A stretch of DNA of 64,000 nt from Clostridia bacterium. Lineage in GTDB: Bacteria; Bacillota; DSM-521; Neomoorellales; SLTJ01. Position 1 is the stretch's first letter. Every line of letters starts with the position of its first letter. The stretch spans positions 38,773-102,772 of the forward strand of contig SLTJ01000048.1 in NCBI GenBank assembly GCA_004347685.1, read 5' to 3'. Both the position numbers and the translations under genes were made by a program. A model generated the notes under the pieces. That model worked only from the letters and a program-made list of their open reading frames with translations, had not been told where the DNA came from and searched no databases. This document shows positions 27,558 to 36,745 of this stretch, in pieces.

Positions 27558-28503
27558 TGGAGGGGCCGGAGGGAATCCAAAGGGACCATGATTTCTTCCG
27601 TGATCCGGTACATTTCTTCCCGGGGCGGTAAAGCGGGGAGATGCTCCAGGGCCTGCCGGGCCAGCTCCAGGTGCTGCCGGGCCACCCCCGCGGTATAGGC
27701 CATGGATCCACTTTCTTCAAGCAGGGATAATAAAACGGAGACTTCTGAAGGGGATAAGCCGCCAGCCCGGAGCTTGTCTCGCCAACTTGGAGCCACGGCG
27801 GAAACACGCAGGAAGTGGAGTACAGGAAGGGTGATGATACCCTGCCGCAGATCCTGCCAGCACGGCTTGCCGAGAGCATCGGTTTCACCCACCAGGTCCA
27901 GAAGGTCATCAACGATCTGGAAGGCAATTCCTAGGTGCTTGCCAAAGTCCCGCACCTGTTGCAGAGCTTCAGGGGACAAGCCCCCCAGGCGACCGCCCCC
28001 TTCCAGCGCGGCTACCAGCAAGGCGGCGGTCTTTTTCCCTACCCGCTGGAGGTACCCGGCTTCGCTGGTCTCAGGACGGGTAATCTCCATAATTTCGCCA
28101 TTACAAAGCTCCTGAATGGCCCCGGTGATCACTGGCAGGATTTCCGGCGGCACCACGGCGAGCAACTGGAAGGCCGCGGCAAACAGGTAGTCCCCCGCCA
28201 GAGCACCGCTGGCACCTCCCCGGCCACCAGATGCAGGGCAGGCTGGGAACGGCGCATCGGCGAGCCGTCCAGGATATCATCGTGAATTAAAGAGGCCAGG
28301 TGGATAAGTTCCACGCTGGCGGCCAGGCGCAGGGCCTGCTGGGGATCGTGGGGACCCAAACCAGCGGCCAGCAGAGCCAGCCGGGCCCGCAGGCGCTTAC
28401 CCCCAGCCAGGTAGGAGGCGGTCATCTCGCTGGCCGGCAAGGACGGCTGGAGGACGGCCTGGTGGATAAATTCTTTTACCGATGCTAGCGGGGCGATAGT
28501 CAC
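27554..28503 (-). pseudogene. Polyprenyl (heptaprenyl) diphosphate synthase, frameshifted
   Basis: Two frames make one enzyme of about 315 residues. The 5' frame carries GGKRLRARLALLAAG and the first Asp-rich motif in IHDDILDGSPMRR. The 3' frame carries GDYLFAAAFQLLAVVPPEI and the second motif FQIVDDLLDL. The switch is at 28200-28203, where an AG dinucleotide occurs twice; removing one copy restores PAVLAGDYLFAA. GTG start at 28503 after GGAGGC. All catalytic motifs are intact, so a sequencing or assembly error, or a very recent mutation, are the options. Confidence 0.85.
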
Positions 28504-28578
28504 AGCACTGCCTCCAAAATGGCGGTGGAAAGTGGGAATCGAGTAATTCAACTGCTATTATCGTCCCACTCTCTGCTC

Positions 28579-29289
28579 TCACCTATTCCTATCCGGCTCC
28601 CTATCGTTACGTTGCCCACTCGGCCGACGGCCTGGCTGGCCTCTACCTTCTCTACCGTGTTCCAGGAACAGACGCCGGTCGGCCAGGGCGCCGATCTCCG
28701 GGTCGTGGGTAACCATGATAATGGTGTGGCCTGCACGGTGCAGTTCCCGGAAAAGTTCCACCACCGTTTCCTCGTTGGCGGCGTCCAGGTTTCCCGTGGG
28801 TTCATCGGCCAGGATGATGGCTGGCTCGTTGATGAGGGCACGGGCGATACAGACCCGCTGCTGCTCACCGCCGGAAAGCTGGGACGGCAGGTGCCGGGCA
28901 CGGTGTCTTAGTCCTACCCGCTCCAGGGCCTGCAGGGCCTCCTTTTCGTCGGGCAGGCTGTGATAGTACTGGGCAAGCATGACGTTTTCCACGGCAGTCA
29001 AGTGGGGGATCAGGTGAAACTGTTGAAAAACCAGACCCACCTTTTCCCTCCGGATGACCGTCAGCGCGCGCTCGTCCAGGTGGGCGATTTCAACGCCATC
29101 CAGGAGTACGCTCCCAGTTGTGGGGCGGTCAAGGCAGGACATGATGTTGAGCAGGGTGCTCTTGCCGGAGCCGGACGGCCCCATAATGGAAACCCACTGT
29201 CCTTCCGTGACCCGAAGCCCGACGTCCTTCAGGGCATAAACCTCCCCGTACTGTTTGGAAATCCCGTTCAATACCAGGATATCTTTCAT
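28579..29289 (-). CDS. ABC transporter ATPase (LolD/MacB type) of the iron operon
   Basis: This 236-residue ATPase has Walker A GPSGSGKST near residue 40, Q-loop FQQFHLIPHLTAVENV, signature LSGGEQQRVCIARAL near 145, and Walker B IILADEPTGNLD near 165. It belongs to the FtsX-permease class of ABC systems that do mechanical rather than transmembrane transport. The last 20 residues are Arg/Gly-rich and unlike the family. It is the last gene of a six-gene unit in the order known from the Campylobacter P19 locus. Confidence 0.85.
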   Translation of the reverse strand: MKDILVLNGISKQYGEVYALKDVGLRVTEGQWVSIMGPSGSGKSTLLNIMSCLDRPTTGSVLLDGVEIAHLDERALTVIRREKVGLVFQQFHLIPHLTAVENVMLAQYYHSLPDEKEALQALERVGLRHRARHLPSQLSGGEQQRVCIARALINEPAIILADEPTGNLDAANEETVVELFRELHRAGHTIIMVTHDPEIGALADRRLFLEHGREGRGQPGRRPSGQRNDREPDRNR

Positions 29290-29330
29290 GTGATCATCCT
29301 CAGCCCTCTCGTCATGGTTGTTCGGTATGT

Positions 29331-30476
29331 TTATTCGCCCTTAAGCACAGTGGCGGGGCGTAGTTCAGCCACCCGCCACACCGGCAGCCATGCCGCCAGG
29401 GCCGCCAGGGCAACTCCCATCGCCAAGGCAAGGGGAACTACCGACCAGCGAAAAGCGACGGACCCACCAAAGATACTCCCCCCAATCACCCGGGTCAGGG
29501 CATAACCTGCCGGTAACCCCACCGTTCCCCCAGCCAGGCCCAGCAGCCCGGCCTCGGTCACGAATTCAGTGGCCAATTCGCGCATGGAAGCACCCAGGGC
29601 CTTTTTCAACCCCATCTCCAACCGCCGTTCCACCATGTTGCTGACCATGGTGGTTACCAGGCAAATGAAGGTGGAGACCGTCATGGCCAGGCCCACCAGG
29701 AGGATTAGAGTTCGGATGCGCTTGAGCACCACCTCCTCGGCACGGGCGATTTGACCCACGGGGCGGGCGGTAATCCCCGGGACCCGAACCTCCAGTTCCC
29801 GGGCTACAGTTTCCAGTTCCCTACCCTGGCCCACCACACTCAGGCGCATCCCATCGGCCGCGCCGGGCCGGCCGAGGATCTCCTGGGCGAGGCTTAGAGC
29901 GATAAAAACCTGGGCGTCCTCTGCCCCGCCGCTTTTCACCACAGACGCGACGCTCAGCACTTCTCGCCGGTTCCCTTTCTCAAGCACCATCCTTTCACCG
30001 GGCCTCAGCCGTAGGGTTTCCGCCAGTTCTATACCGACCATGGCCTCGTTAGGTCTTTGCGGCCAGGAACCGTTCACCTGCCAGTAGGGGTTTACGGCCC
30101 GTAGTTCAGGAAAGAGGGACCCGGTGATGACCGTCTGCGGTTTCTGTCCCAAAACGGCGCGCTCTTTACGTACCATGGCCCGCCCAAAGATATAGGGAGC
30201 CGCACCGACCAGTTTTTCCCCGGTCAATTCAGCCAGGGCGCCGTCCAGGTCGGAAAGGCGTAACAACCCGGCTCCGTCGCGGGGGGTGATTACTATATTC
30301 GCGCCGTAGGCACGCAATTCACGGCTGAACTGACGGGTAGCGTCCAGGTAAACATTGGCCAGGGCAGCCAGCACCGCTGTCCCGATAGCCACGGCCAGGA
30401 TCGTTTCTCGCGCCCGGCCGCCCTGGCGGAACAGCACGGCCACGGCCATTCGCCAAAACATCCGCCTTTTTCCCAA
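29331..30476 (-). CDS. FtsX-like ABC permease, second of two
   Basis: This 381-residue membrane protein has one N-terminal helix, a large extracytoplasmic MacB-like domain (ANIVITPRDGAGLLRLSDL onward) and three C-terminal helices. The FtsX region includes VSNMVERRLEMGLKKALGAS and the WLPVWRVAELRPATVLKGE end typical of FtsX/MacB proteins. It forms a heterodimer with the paralogous permease at 30502 and is powered by the ATPase at 28579. In the P19 system these permeases support periplasmic iron handling. Confidence 0.85.
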   Translation of the reverse strand: MGKRRMFWRMAVAVLFRQGGRARETILAVAIGTAVLAALANVYLDATRQFSRELRAYGANIVITPRDGAGLLRLSDLDGALAELTGEKLVGAAPYIFGRAMVRKERAVLGQKPQTVITGSLFPELRAVNPYWQVNGSWPQRPNEAMVGIELAETLRLRPGERMVLEKGNRREVLSVASVVKSGGAEDAQVFIALSLAQEILGRPGAADGMRLSVVGQGRELETVARELEVRVPGITARPVGQIARAEEVVLKRIRTLILLVGLAMTVSTFICLVTTMVSNMVERRLEMGLKKALGASMRELATEFVTEAGLLGLAGGTVGLPAGYALTRVIGGSIFGGSVAFRWSVVPLALAMGVALAALAAWLPVWRVAELRPATVLKGE

Positions 30477-30501
30477 TTCGGCTCACCCCTGCAATTCATT
30501 G

Positions 30502-31791
30502 CTATCCACGTAAAACATCCGCGGGCTCAAGACGCAGGATGATCCCTAAAGAAGACAGGGAGCCGGCGATGGTCACCGCCACCGCCAGGATGAGGACCAG
30601 TGGCAACACCAAAAGCTTGGCGGAAAAGGCCAGCCCAAAGGCGGCCTGCCCGATCCACCAGGAAAGCGCGAGCCCCAACCCATAGCCAGCCAGGCCCCCG
30701 AAAACGCCCTCCAGGACGGCCTCGGCCAGAAATACGGCGGAGACGGCCGGGCCGGAGGCCCCCAGGGCCTTCATCAGCCCCACTTCGCGGGCTCGTTCCC
30801 GGACCTTGGCGGTCATCAGGTTGGAGATGCCCAAAGCGGTGCCGGCCAGGGCGGTTGCGGCAAGGATAAACATCAGGAGCTGCACCTTAGCCAGGATGAT
30901 CCCTTCGGATTCCGCCACCTGGCGAACAGCCTTGGCCCGTACCCCCGGGATAGCTTCCTCGAGCTGGTAGGTGATGGCACTGACGTAGGCCGTGCAGTAC
31001 CATGTTTCAAACTCTTTCTGGGTTAAGGCATCCGGGTCGGCGGTCGCCTTCCGCGCCAGGTCGTTTTCCGGGGTGGTCAGGGCACTTACCTCTACCCGGC
31101 CTACCCTGCCGGGGAGGCCCAGGGCTTCTTGCACAAGCTGGAGGGGCATGAGGACGTACTTGTCTTCAGTCCCACCGCTGTTCAGAACACCGGCTACCCG
31201 TACCGTTACCGGTACGGCCGAAGGCCCGACCAAGAGTTCAAGGGAATTGCCGGGAGCAAGGCCCAGGTCACGGGCCAGCCCTTGGCCCACCAGCACGCCC
31301 CGGCCGGTTTCTTCCGGCCAGGTCCCCTCCACCCGCCACCAGGGTTTCAGGTTCCTCACCCCGGTGGTGACTTTTTCACCCGTAGGAAGGGCTAGTTCGT
31401 GGGTGAACCAGGTGCCCGTCACCATTACATCCTGCCCCCCGGCTAAGCGGCCCGTTGTTTCCAGGTAGGGGGTAAAATCCACGATATTGTTGTGCCAGAA
31501 GATCATCTTGATTTGCGGCAGGTCGGCCTCCTGGATGTAGGAGTCGCCCGCCAGGCTCGCCGGCACCCCCGCCCCCCAATCCCGGCCCAGGGCTGCCGCC
31601 CGTGGCTCCATGACGATGTTGGCGCCGTAGTTCTTCAGTTCCCTGTTGATCTTATCCCCCACGTCCAGGAAGATGTTGAGTACCGCCGTAGCCAGGCTGG
31701 CTCCCACGGCAATGGTGAGCACCACCAGCGCCTTCCGCTTTAACCTCCCGGCAAAGGAACCCCTGATCATTCGCCAGAACATGGCTCTCAC
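30502..31791 (-). CDS. FtsX-like ABC permease, first of two
   Basis: This 429-residue paralog of the permease at 29331 has an N-terminal helix, an extracytoplasmic domain beginning NRELKNYGANIVMEPRAAAL, and three C-terminal helices containing KVRERAREVGLMKALGAS and ending RLEPADVLRG. The ATG overlaps the stop of the DUF2318 gene by 4 bp (31788-31791), which argues for coupled translation within the iron operon. Confidence 0.85.
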   Translation of the reverse strand: MRAMFWRMIRGSFAGRLKRKALVVLTIAVGASLATAVLNIFLDVGDKINRELKNYGANIVMEPRAAALGRDWGAGVPASLAGDSYIQEADLPQIKMIFWHNNIVDFTPYLETTGRLAGGQDVMVTGTWFTHELALPTGEKVTTGVRNLKPWWRVEGTWPEETGRGVLVGQGLARDLGLAPGNSLELLVGPSAVPVTVRVAGVLNSGGTEDKYVLMPLQLVQEALGLPGRVGRVEVSALTTPENDLARKATADPDALTQKEFETWYCTAYVSAITYQLEEAIPGVRAKAVRQVAESEGIILAKVQLLMFILAATALAGTALGISNLMTAKVRERAREVGLMKALGASGPAVSAVFLAEAVLEGVFGGLAGYGLGLALSWWIGQAAFGLAFSAKLLVLPLVLILAVAVTIAGSLSSLGIILRLEPADVLRG

Positions 31792-33122
31792 TCCGCAAAC
31801 TTGTCTTTTTCCTTTTCCAGGTCGGCCGCCTGGATGACCAGTTCCTCACCCCCCACCCGGGAGGGGAGGGGCACCGGGTTACACCCGCCCGGGAAACCGA
31901 TCGTTACGCGGTTGATCACTACATCGCAGTTAACACAAATGACCTTATCGCCCCGCTCCACATAGCCAGTGATACCACAATAATCGCAGTAATCCAGGCC
32001 GGTACCGTAGAGGTTCCCGCCCTTGTTCAAGACAATAAACCGGACCTTCGTCCCACCGGCGGCGGTGTAGGCGTAACGGTGTAACCTGCCATCCGCCAGT
32101 TCCGTAAGTGGAATACGGACCTCCGAGCCCTTGGCCGCCACCGGTACCGCGGGGCTGATCTCAAGCTTACGCCCGTCCAGGGCCTGGTTCACGGCTATCA
32201 GGGATACAGCAGCAGCCATCAGGACTACCGCCGCCAGGGCCTGACGGTGCCAAGCCCTGTTTAGGGCCAAAAACTTGCGCCGCAATGGTGCCCTCCACCC
32301 GGGTTCAGCCGCCAACGCCGTTGCGTGGCGGGAGGGCATTACGGCCACCAGCGCCATCAAGCTCCCTGTCAACAGGAGCAGGTCCGGGAAGCGCGGCAGG
32401 AGGTTGACCAGGGGGACAAGCACCCGGAAGGCGGCAGGGCTCAGTGACAGGTACCCCCCGGTAAAGAGGACCTGCGCCGCCACCACCAGGTGCTTCAACC
32501 AATAAGCGGCCAACCCCGATACTCCCAGGAGCGCCCCTGTTATCCCGGTTAAGAAAGGCGCTGCCTCATGACCCGGCAAGTTTCCGCCATTCGGGCCGGC
32601 AGACAAGTTACTGCCATCTGGAAGCACCAGCCCTACTAACAGGCGTAGCCTGTGGGCCGACGCCAATGCCCACAGTCCGGCAAACGCGAGCCCGATCCCC
32701 ACAAGAACACCCGCAATCTCACCCAACACCTGGGTGCTGATAGCGGTGCCCGCCGACGTGGGAGTAAAGGTAAAGGGCCAGCGCGCCATGTTCCAGACAG
32801 CCACCTGGGGCAGCAGGAACCCTGCCGCCCCGATGAGCCACCGCAGGCACCTTTTGAATTTGCTACCCCGTGCGGCCAGTAACAAGGCCGGAAGGGTCAC
32901 TACAACCAGGAACGAAACCAGGAGTTCAAAGAACTCCCTTCCTCCCAGGAGCCAGCGGTAGCGGTAGATGAAAACCCCAGCCGGGAAGGCCAGAAGCCAG
33001 GTCAAACGAAACTCCTTGCTTGAAAAAGAGCCTTTGTTTGCTGCTACCAGGCCATAGAGAAGGAGGAGGCCAAAACCGGCCTCCCAGGCCATCTTCCAGG
33101 CCAGTACGGCATTGGCCAGCAT
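31788..33122 (-). CDS. DUF2318 membrane protein with CxxC pairs (P19 iron system component)
   Basis: The N-terminal 300 residues form about eight membrane helices. A soluble C-terminal domain has YCDYC and ICVNC pairs and a conserved GGCNPVPLP segment, the DUF2318 'Fe-S-containing' signature. It corresponds to Cj1660 of the Campylobacter P19 locus; a role in iron or copper oxidation/reduction at the membrane is suggested there. Start ATG at 33122 is the last of three tandemly duplicated ribosome-site/ATG units; longer frames upstream only shadow the p19 gene. Confidence 0.82.
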   Translation of the reverse strand: MLANAVLAWKMAWEAGFGLLLLYGLVAANKGSFSSKEFRLTWLLAFPAGVFIYRYRWLLGGREFFELLVSFLVVVTLPALLLAARGSKFKRCLRWLIGAAGFLLPQVAVWNMARWPFTFTPTSAGTAISTQVLGEIAGVLVGIGLAFAGLWALASAHRLRLLVGLVLPDGSNLSAGPNGGNLPGHEAAPFLTGITGALLGVSGLAAYWLKHLVVAAQVLFTGGYLSLSPAAFRVLVPLVNLLPRFPDLLLLTGSLMALVAVMPSRHATALAAEPGWRAPLRRKFLALNRAWHRQALAAVVLMAAAVSLIAVNQALDGRKLEISPAVPVAAKGSEVRIPLTELADGRLHRYAYTAAGGTKVRFIVLNKGGNLYGTGLDYCDYCGITGYVERGDKVICVNCDVVINRVTIGFPGGCNPVPLPSRVGGEELVIQAADLEKEKDKFAE

Positions 33123-33212
33123 TCCATCACCCTCTTCTGGGCCAGCACAGGATTGCCAGCATTCCATCACCCTCTTCTGGGCCAGCACAGGATTGGCCAG
33201 CATTCCATCACC
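33114..33212 (-). repeat. Tandem duplication of ribosome site and start codon before the DUF2318 gene
   Basis: A unit of 40-41 bp (minus: GGGTGATGGAATGCTGGC then AATCCTGTGCTGGCCCAGAA) is repeated about two and a half times. Each copy has a GGGTG-type ribosome site and an ATG-CTG-GCC start. Because units are 40 and 41 bp, the copies are in different frames; only the last is in frame with the long gene. Confidence 0.85.
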
Positions 33213-33234
33213 CTGTTCCGCCACTTTCCCGCTT

Positions 33235-33840
33235 CTACCAATTCCGCGGCAGCCAGTCGAGGTTCCACTCCAGGTTGATTGGCTCAGTCCAGAACTTGCC
33301 CGGCACACCGGTTTCCTTATCGGTGTGAAGCAGGAAATCGTCGGGGGCCTTAATACTGACCGCGATCCGGTAGGTACCGGCGGGGCCAAGTTTAACGTTG
33401 GCACCGTAGTGGGGCCCGTCAGAGGCATTCATGGGCATGAAGCTCCCCTTTTGCACCTCGCCCTTGTCCAGGTTTTCAATCTCATACTTCACCTGCAGGT
33501 AGGGAACAAACTCGCCGATACCGAAGCCCAGGGGGTTATTGGCATCGGCCGTGATATCGGCCTCCAAATGGATATCGGCTTCGGCCGGCTTCAGGCCCGC
33601 CTTCGCCTCGGGCTCCATGGGCACCGGCTGGAAGTAAACCAGGGCCACGTTCAGACCCTCAGCCTGCTTCTCATCCCCGATCCTGTGTTCTTTAAACCCT
33701 TGAGCCCCCGGCGCGACGGCCGAACCTCCCCCAACCGGAGCCTTATCCCCTCCCGAACCGCCACCGCAAGCCGAAACAATTAGCGCTAAAACCAGAACCA
33801 TAGACACCAGGAATATGTTTCGCCATGAGATGCCCTTCAT
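33235..33840 (-). CDS. P19/Tp34-family high-affinity iron-binding lipoprotein
   Basis: This 201-residue lipoprotein has lipobox IVSAC and a Gly-rich linker, then the P19 beta-sandwich. NVALVYFQPVPMEPEAKAGL and ADIHLEADITADANNPLGFG include the acidic and His ligands. GSFMPMNASDGPHYGANVKL supplies the conserved Met and His used for Cu/Fe binding. ATG at 33840 overlaps the FTR1 stop by 4 bp. P19 works with FTR1 to import ferric iron. In a Gram-positive host it would be tethered to the outer face of the membrane. Confidence 0.92.
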   Translation of the reverse strand: MKGISWRNIFLVSMVLVLALIVSACGGGSGGDKAPVGGGSAVAPGAQGFKEHRIGDEKQAEGLNVALVYFQPVPMEPEAKAGLKPAEADIHLEADITADANNPLGFGIGEFVPYLQVKYEIENLDKGEVQKGSFMPMNASDGPHYGANVKLGPAGTYRIAVSIKAPDDFLLHTDKETGVPGKFWTEPINLEWNLDWLPRNW

Positions 33841-35066
33841 TTGCTTTCTCTCCCCCGTAGATTAGTTAATTGGTTTGAATGACCCCTCGGCCGTTTCCTG
33901 GACCGCCGGAGTACGGTTACCATGGCTACTGCCGCCAGGAGCAACAACAAGGCCTGCAGGCTCAAGCTCTGCCAGGTTGGATATACCCCCAGCCAGTCAA
34001 TCACCGGCACCCCCGGTACGGGTGCTGCTCCCAGGAGGCCTCCTTCCTGGAGTTCCCGCACCCCCTGGCCGGCAAAGACAAAGGCCAGGTAGTACATCAG
34101 GGTTCCGGTTACCGCAAAGAATGGTTTTAGGGGCAGGCGCACGCTCCCCACCCGCACCAGGATAAAGACCACCAGGAGCACCGCCGCCCCCGCGGCCAAC
34201 CCCAACAGCACGGGACCGGTCTCCACCCCGCCGGAAAGCAGTGCCTGGTAGAACAGCACCGTCTCCGCCCCTTCCCGGTAAACCGCCAGAAAGGCGGCCC
34301 ACCAGAGGGCCATCGTATTCCCGGTGGTCAGGGAACTCTCCACTTTGCTCTTGATGTACTGCTGCCAACGGTCGGCCTCGGCCTTGCTCAACAGCCAGTA
34401 ACTGACGAAGAAGAGCACCACCACGGCCGCCAGCATGGTCACACCTTCCAGTATCTCCTGGCCAGCGCCACTGACCTGGAAGACCGCCCTCAGGAGCCAG
34501 GCAGTGAGAACACTGGCCGTAAGGGCCGCCAGGGCGCTGCCGTACAGGGAACGCACCCGGCCACCGTTCCCCGACTTGACCAGGTAGGCGATGAGAGCAG
34601 CCAGGACCAGGATGGCTTCCAGGCCCTCGCGGACAATAATGAGAAAGGAAGACAGAAAATCCGCCCCCGGCCCCTCCGGGGCTCCACCGAGTTGTGCCGC
34701 GTCGGCCCGCAACAGGGCCACCAGAGTATCGCGGGCGGCAAGGACCTCGGCCTGCGGCGCGCCCCGGCCGATCAGGCGCTTGATTTGCGTAAAGCCGTAT
34801 TCCTCTTCGGCGGCCCGCCGAGCGAAAATATTAAGCCGCACCGTGGCCTCCATACCCTGTTTCTCGTAGACGTCGAAATAGACTTCGTCTACGGCTGCTT
34901 TGGCCTCGGCTGTTTTACCCTCCGCGTGGAGGGCCACGGCTTTATCCAGCCCGGCCGTTATTTCGGACACCACGTCAGCCCAGGAGGATGCCGCCATGGC
35001 CCCGGCCGGTACGCTGCCCCAGGTGAAAACAAGCAGGAGCAGCAACACCGCCCACCGCCTCATCAT
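33837..35066 (-). CDS. FTR1-family ferric iron permease
   Basis: It has a signal peptide, then an exported helical domain of about 100 residues (GKTAEAKAAVDEVYFDVYEK), then seven helices. The two iron-binding motifs are IIVREGLEAILVLAAL and VYREGAETVLFYQALL, both with the R/Y-E-x-x-E pattern. About 409 residues. Two adjacent ATGs (35066, 35063) follow AGGAGG directly; the exact start is uncertain and an extension upstream would be poor in coding character. It is the first gene of the iron operon, with a Fur-like box about 75 bp upstream. Confidence 0.9.
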   Translation of the reverse strand: MMRRWAVLLLLLVFTWGSVPAGAMAASSWADVVSEITAGLDKAVALHAEGKTAEAKAAVDEVYFDVYEKQGMEATVRLNIFARRAAEEEYGFTQIKRLIGRGAPQAEVLAARDTLVALLRADAAQLGGAPEGPGADFLSSFLIIVREGLEAILVLAALIAYLVKSGNGGRVRSLYGSALAALTASVLTAWLLRAVFQVSGAGQEILEGVTMLAAVVVLFFVSYWLLSKAEADRWQQYIKSKVESSLTTGNTMALWWAAFLAVYREGAETVLFYQALLSGGVETGPVLLGLAAGAAVLLVVFILVRVGSVRLPLKPFFAVTGTLMYYLAFVFAGQGVRELQEGGLLGAAPVPGVPVIDWLGVYPTWQSLSLQALLLLLAAVAMVTVLRRSRKRPRGHSNQLTNLRGRESK

Positions 35067-35139
35067 CCTCCTGGCATAACTCCCCCCACGTTTTGCGGCA
35101 TAGGGATCCCTTTGCCGGTCAGAAGGGCATTCCTGCTTA

Positions 35140-35154
35140 TGATACTCATTCTCA
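35140..35154. promoter_or_regulatory. Fur-type operator upstream of the iron operon
   Basis: TGATACTCATTCTCA matches the 7-1-7 Fur box TGATAATnATTATCA at 12 of 14 positions. It lies 74-88 bp before the FTR1 start. Iron-dependent repression of all six downstream genes is the natural reading. Confidence 0.7.
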
Positions 35155-35395
35155 TTCAAAAGGCGCCCTACCCCCTTTCGCTTTCCGCAACTTGCATTAG
35201 TAATTCTCAATACGATAGCCACAAATCAGATGTTCACTTCCCCGGCAGTGCCTTCCAACCCTTCCACCTCCCCCCGTAGCCACCTCCATGTCTTTATTGA
35301 TGTTCTCTTTGCCTCCCCGGTCACCTGGAAACAGATGAGAGGCCTTTTCATATGTAGTTTCATACAAGTTAACCTATGGTTTTTCTAATAGATAC

Positions 35396-35424
35396 ATTAT
35401 ATGATATCTGTTCTCACTTGTCAA
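35396..35424 (-). promoter_or_regulatory. Perfect-consensus sigma-A promoter
   Basis: On the minus strand TTGACA (35419-35424) and TATAAT (35396-35401) are separated by exactly 17 bp. The transcript would start near 35389 and reach the FTR1 gene after about 320 nt. A strong promoter of this kind usually needs tight repression, and a palindrome covers its -35 box. Confidence 0.8.
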
Positions 35425-35428
35425 GTGA
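35414..35428. promoter_or_regulatory. Perfect palindrome over the -35 box (probable operator)
   Basis: TCACTTG-T-CAAGTGA is a perfect 7-1-7 inverted repeat covering the -35 hexamer of the promoter at 35396-35424. It is not a Fur box. The cognate regulator is unknown. Confidence 0.65.
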
Positions 35429-35579
35429 CGCGAGTATAGAAATCGGGATTCTTCATCAATATTACTCTCCGAAGATATGGCAGGTTCTTCTCCACCTCAC
35501 CGCGCAAGAGTATCAATCGCCCTGGCATCCTGTGCGGAAGGGGGTTCGGCTTTGCCGCAGCGCGCGGAGCCTGCCCCCC

Positions 35580-36702
35580 CTGGAAGAAATCCTGGCCGGG
35601 CAGCCCTGGCAACTTGCTTTCTGGCGGGCTGCCAGCCCCAGGAAAGCAACTACCGCCGGTTCTTTGACCTCCGGAAGGGCTGGAGGTGCTGGAGCAAATC
35701 TATGCCCGGCTAATAGCACCTGACGGCACTGGCCTGGCCTGGCCTTTGCCGCGGTGGCCCGGAATCAAAAACGGCGGGTGATCGAAGAATCCTTCGCCGG
35801 TGACCTTCGCCGCCTGGCCTGGCAATCGGCCGGCCTGGCCGCCGGGGAGCGCCACGGCCGCGACCTTACCCTGGCGGAACTGGAGGCGGCCCTGGCGGAG
35901 GTGACGGTGCGCCTGACCGTCTACCGCACCTATACCCGCGGCCTCGAGGTGGCCCTATACCAGTACAACCGCCTCCTCTCCCTGAACGAAGTAGGCGGCG
36001 ACCCGGGAGGCCAGGGGGTGACGCCGGCCAAGTTCCACCATTTCAACCAGGCCCGGCGCCGACAATGGCCCCACACTCTCAACGCCACCTCCACCCACGA
36101 CAGCAAACGGAGTGAGGACGTGCGTGCCCGCCTCAACGTGCTGGCGGAGATTCCTCAGGCCTGGGAAGAAAGACTGACGCGCTGGCACCAGTGGAACCGG
36201 CCCCTAAGGTTTCGCCTGTCCGGCCACCAGGTACCCGACACCAACACCGAATTTTTCCTCTACCAGACGCTGGTAGGAGCCTGGCCGCTGGCGGAGGAAG
36301 AGGTCCATGATTTTAAGGAACGCCTGGGGAAGTACCTGGTTAAGGCGGCCCGGGAAGCCAAAGAATTCACCAGTTGGCTGGACCCGAAGCCGGGGTACGA
36401 GGAAGGGCTAGCGGAGTTTGCCACAGCCATCCTGGAACCGGGCCGGGGAAGGCCTGGAGGGAGCAGACCTGCCCCCGGCTGATCCCTTGAAAAACTGGCC
36501 TTCCCTGGCGGGGGAATGCTGGAGAGACACCGGGCTAATTCTACCCCTAGGAGCACCAAGGCACTGGCGGAACGTTTTCGGTGGCCCCCTAAAGGTGGCC
36601 GAGCCTTACCCACCTGGGACTGCTGCCCGGGCCATTTCCCTGGCCCGGGTACTCCGGTGTTTCCCCGTGGCCTTGTTAACCAACCAGAGATTATCTTCAT
36701 AG
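35580..36702 (+). pseudogene. treY: Malto-oligosyltrehalose synthase, heavily deleted and frameshifted
   Basis: Pieces of TreY occur in order but in different frames: LEEILAGQPWQLAFWRAA; NYRRFFDL; a segment around QKRRVIEESFAGDLRRLAW; YNRLLSLNEVGGDPGG, then HTLNATSTHDSKRSEDVRAR; PDTNTEFFLYQTLVGAWPL; and the C-terminal CWRDTGLILPLGAPRHWRNV with FPVALL. About 1.1 kb remains of a gene that is usually near 2.7 kb. At least two large internal deletions are visible (between FFDL and the RRVIEE part, and between YRTYTRG and LEVALYQYNR). No other trehalose gene is nearby. Confidence 0.85.
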
Positions 36703-36745
36703 CCGATTTCGCCCTGGTAACCACCGAGAACCTAGAGCTTTTGGC

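Larger units (their letters stand above)
35155..35579. other. Regulatory/non-coding stretch before the iron operon
   Basis: No convincing gene is seen. A consensus promoter (35396-35424, minus) and its overlapping palindrome lie in the middle. A 45-codon minus frame after that promoter (MKLHMKRPLICFQVTGEA onward, ending near 35229) matches nothing I know. The far right part leads into the treY remnant. Confidence 0.5.

Noticed and set aside
33114..33212. Possible short CRISPR-like array
   Set aside because: Units are contiguous without spacers and contain a ribosome site and ATG; a tandem duplication explains it.
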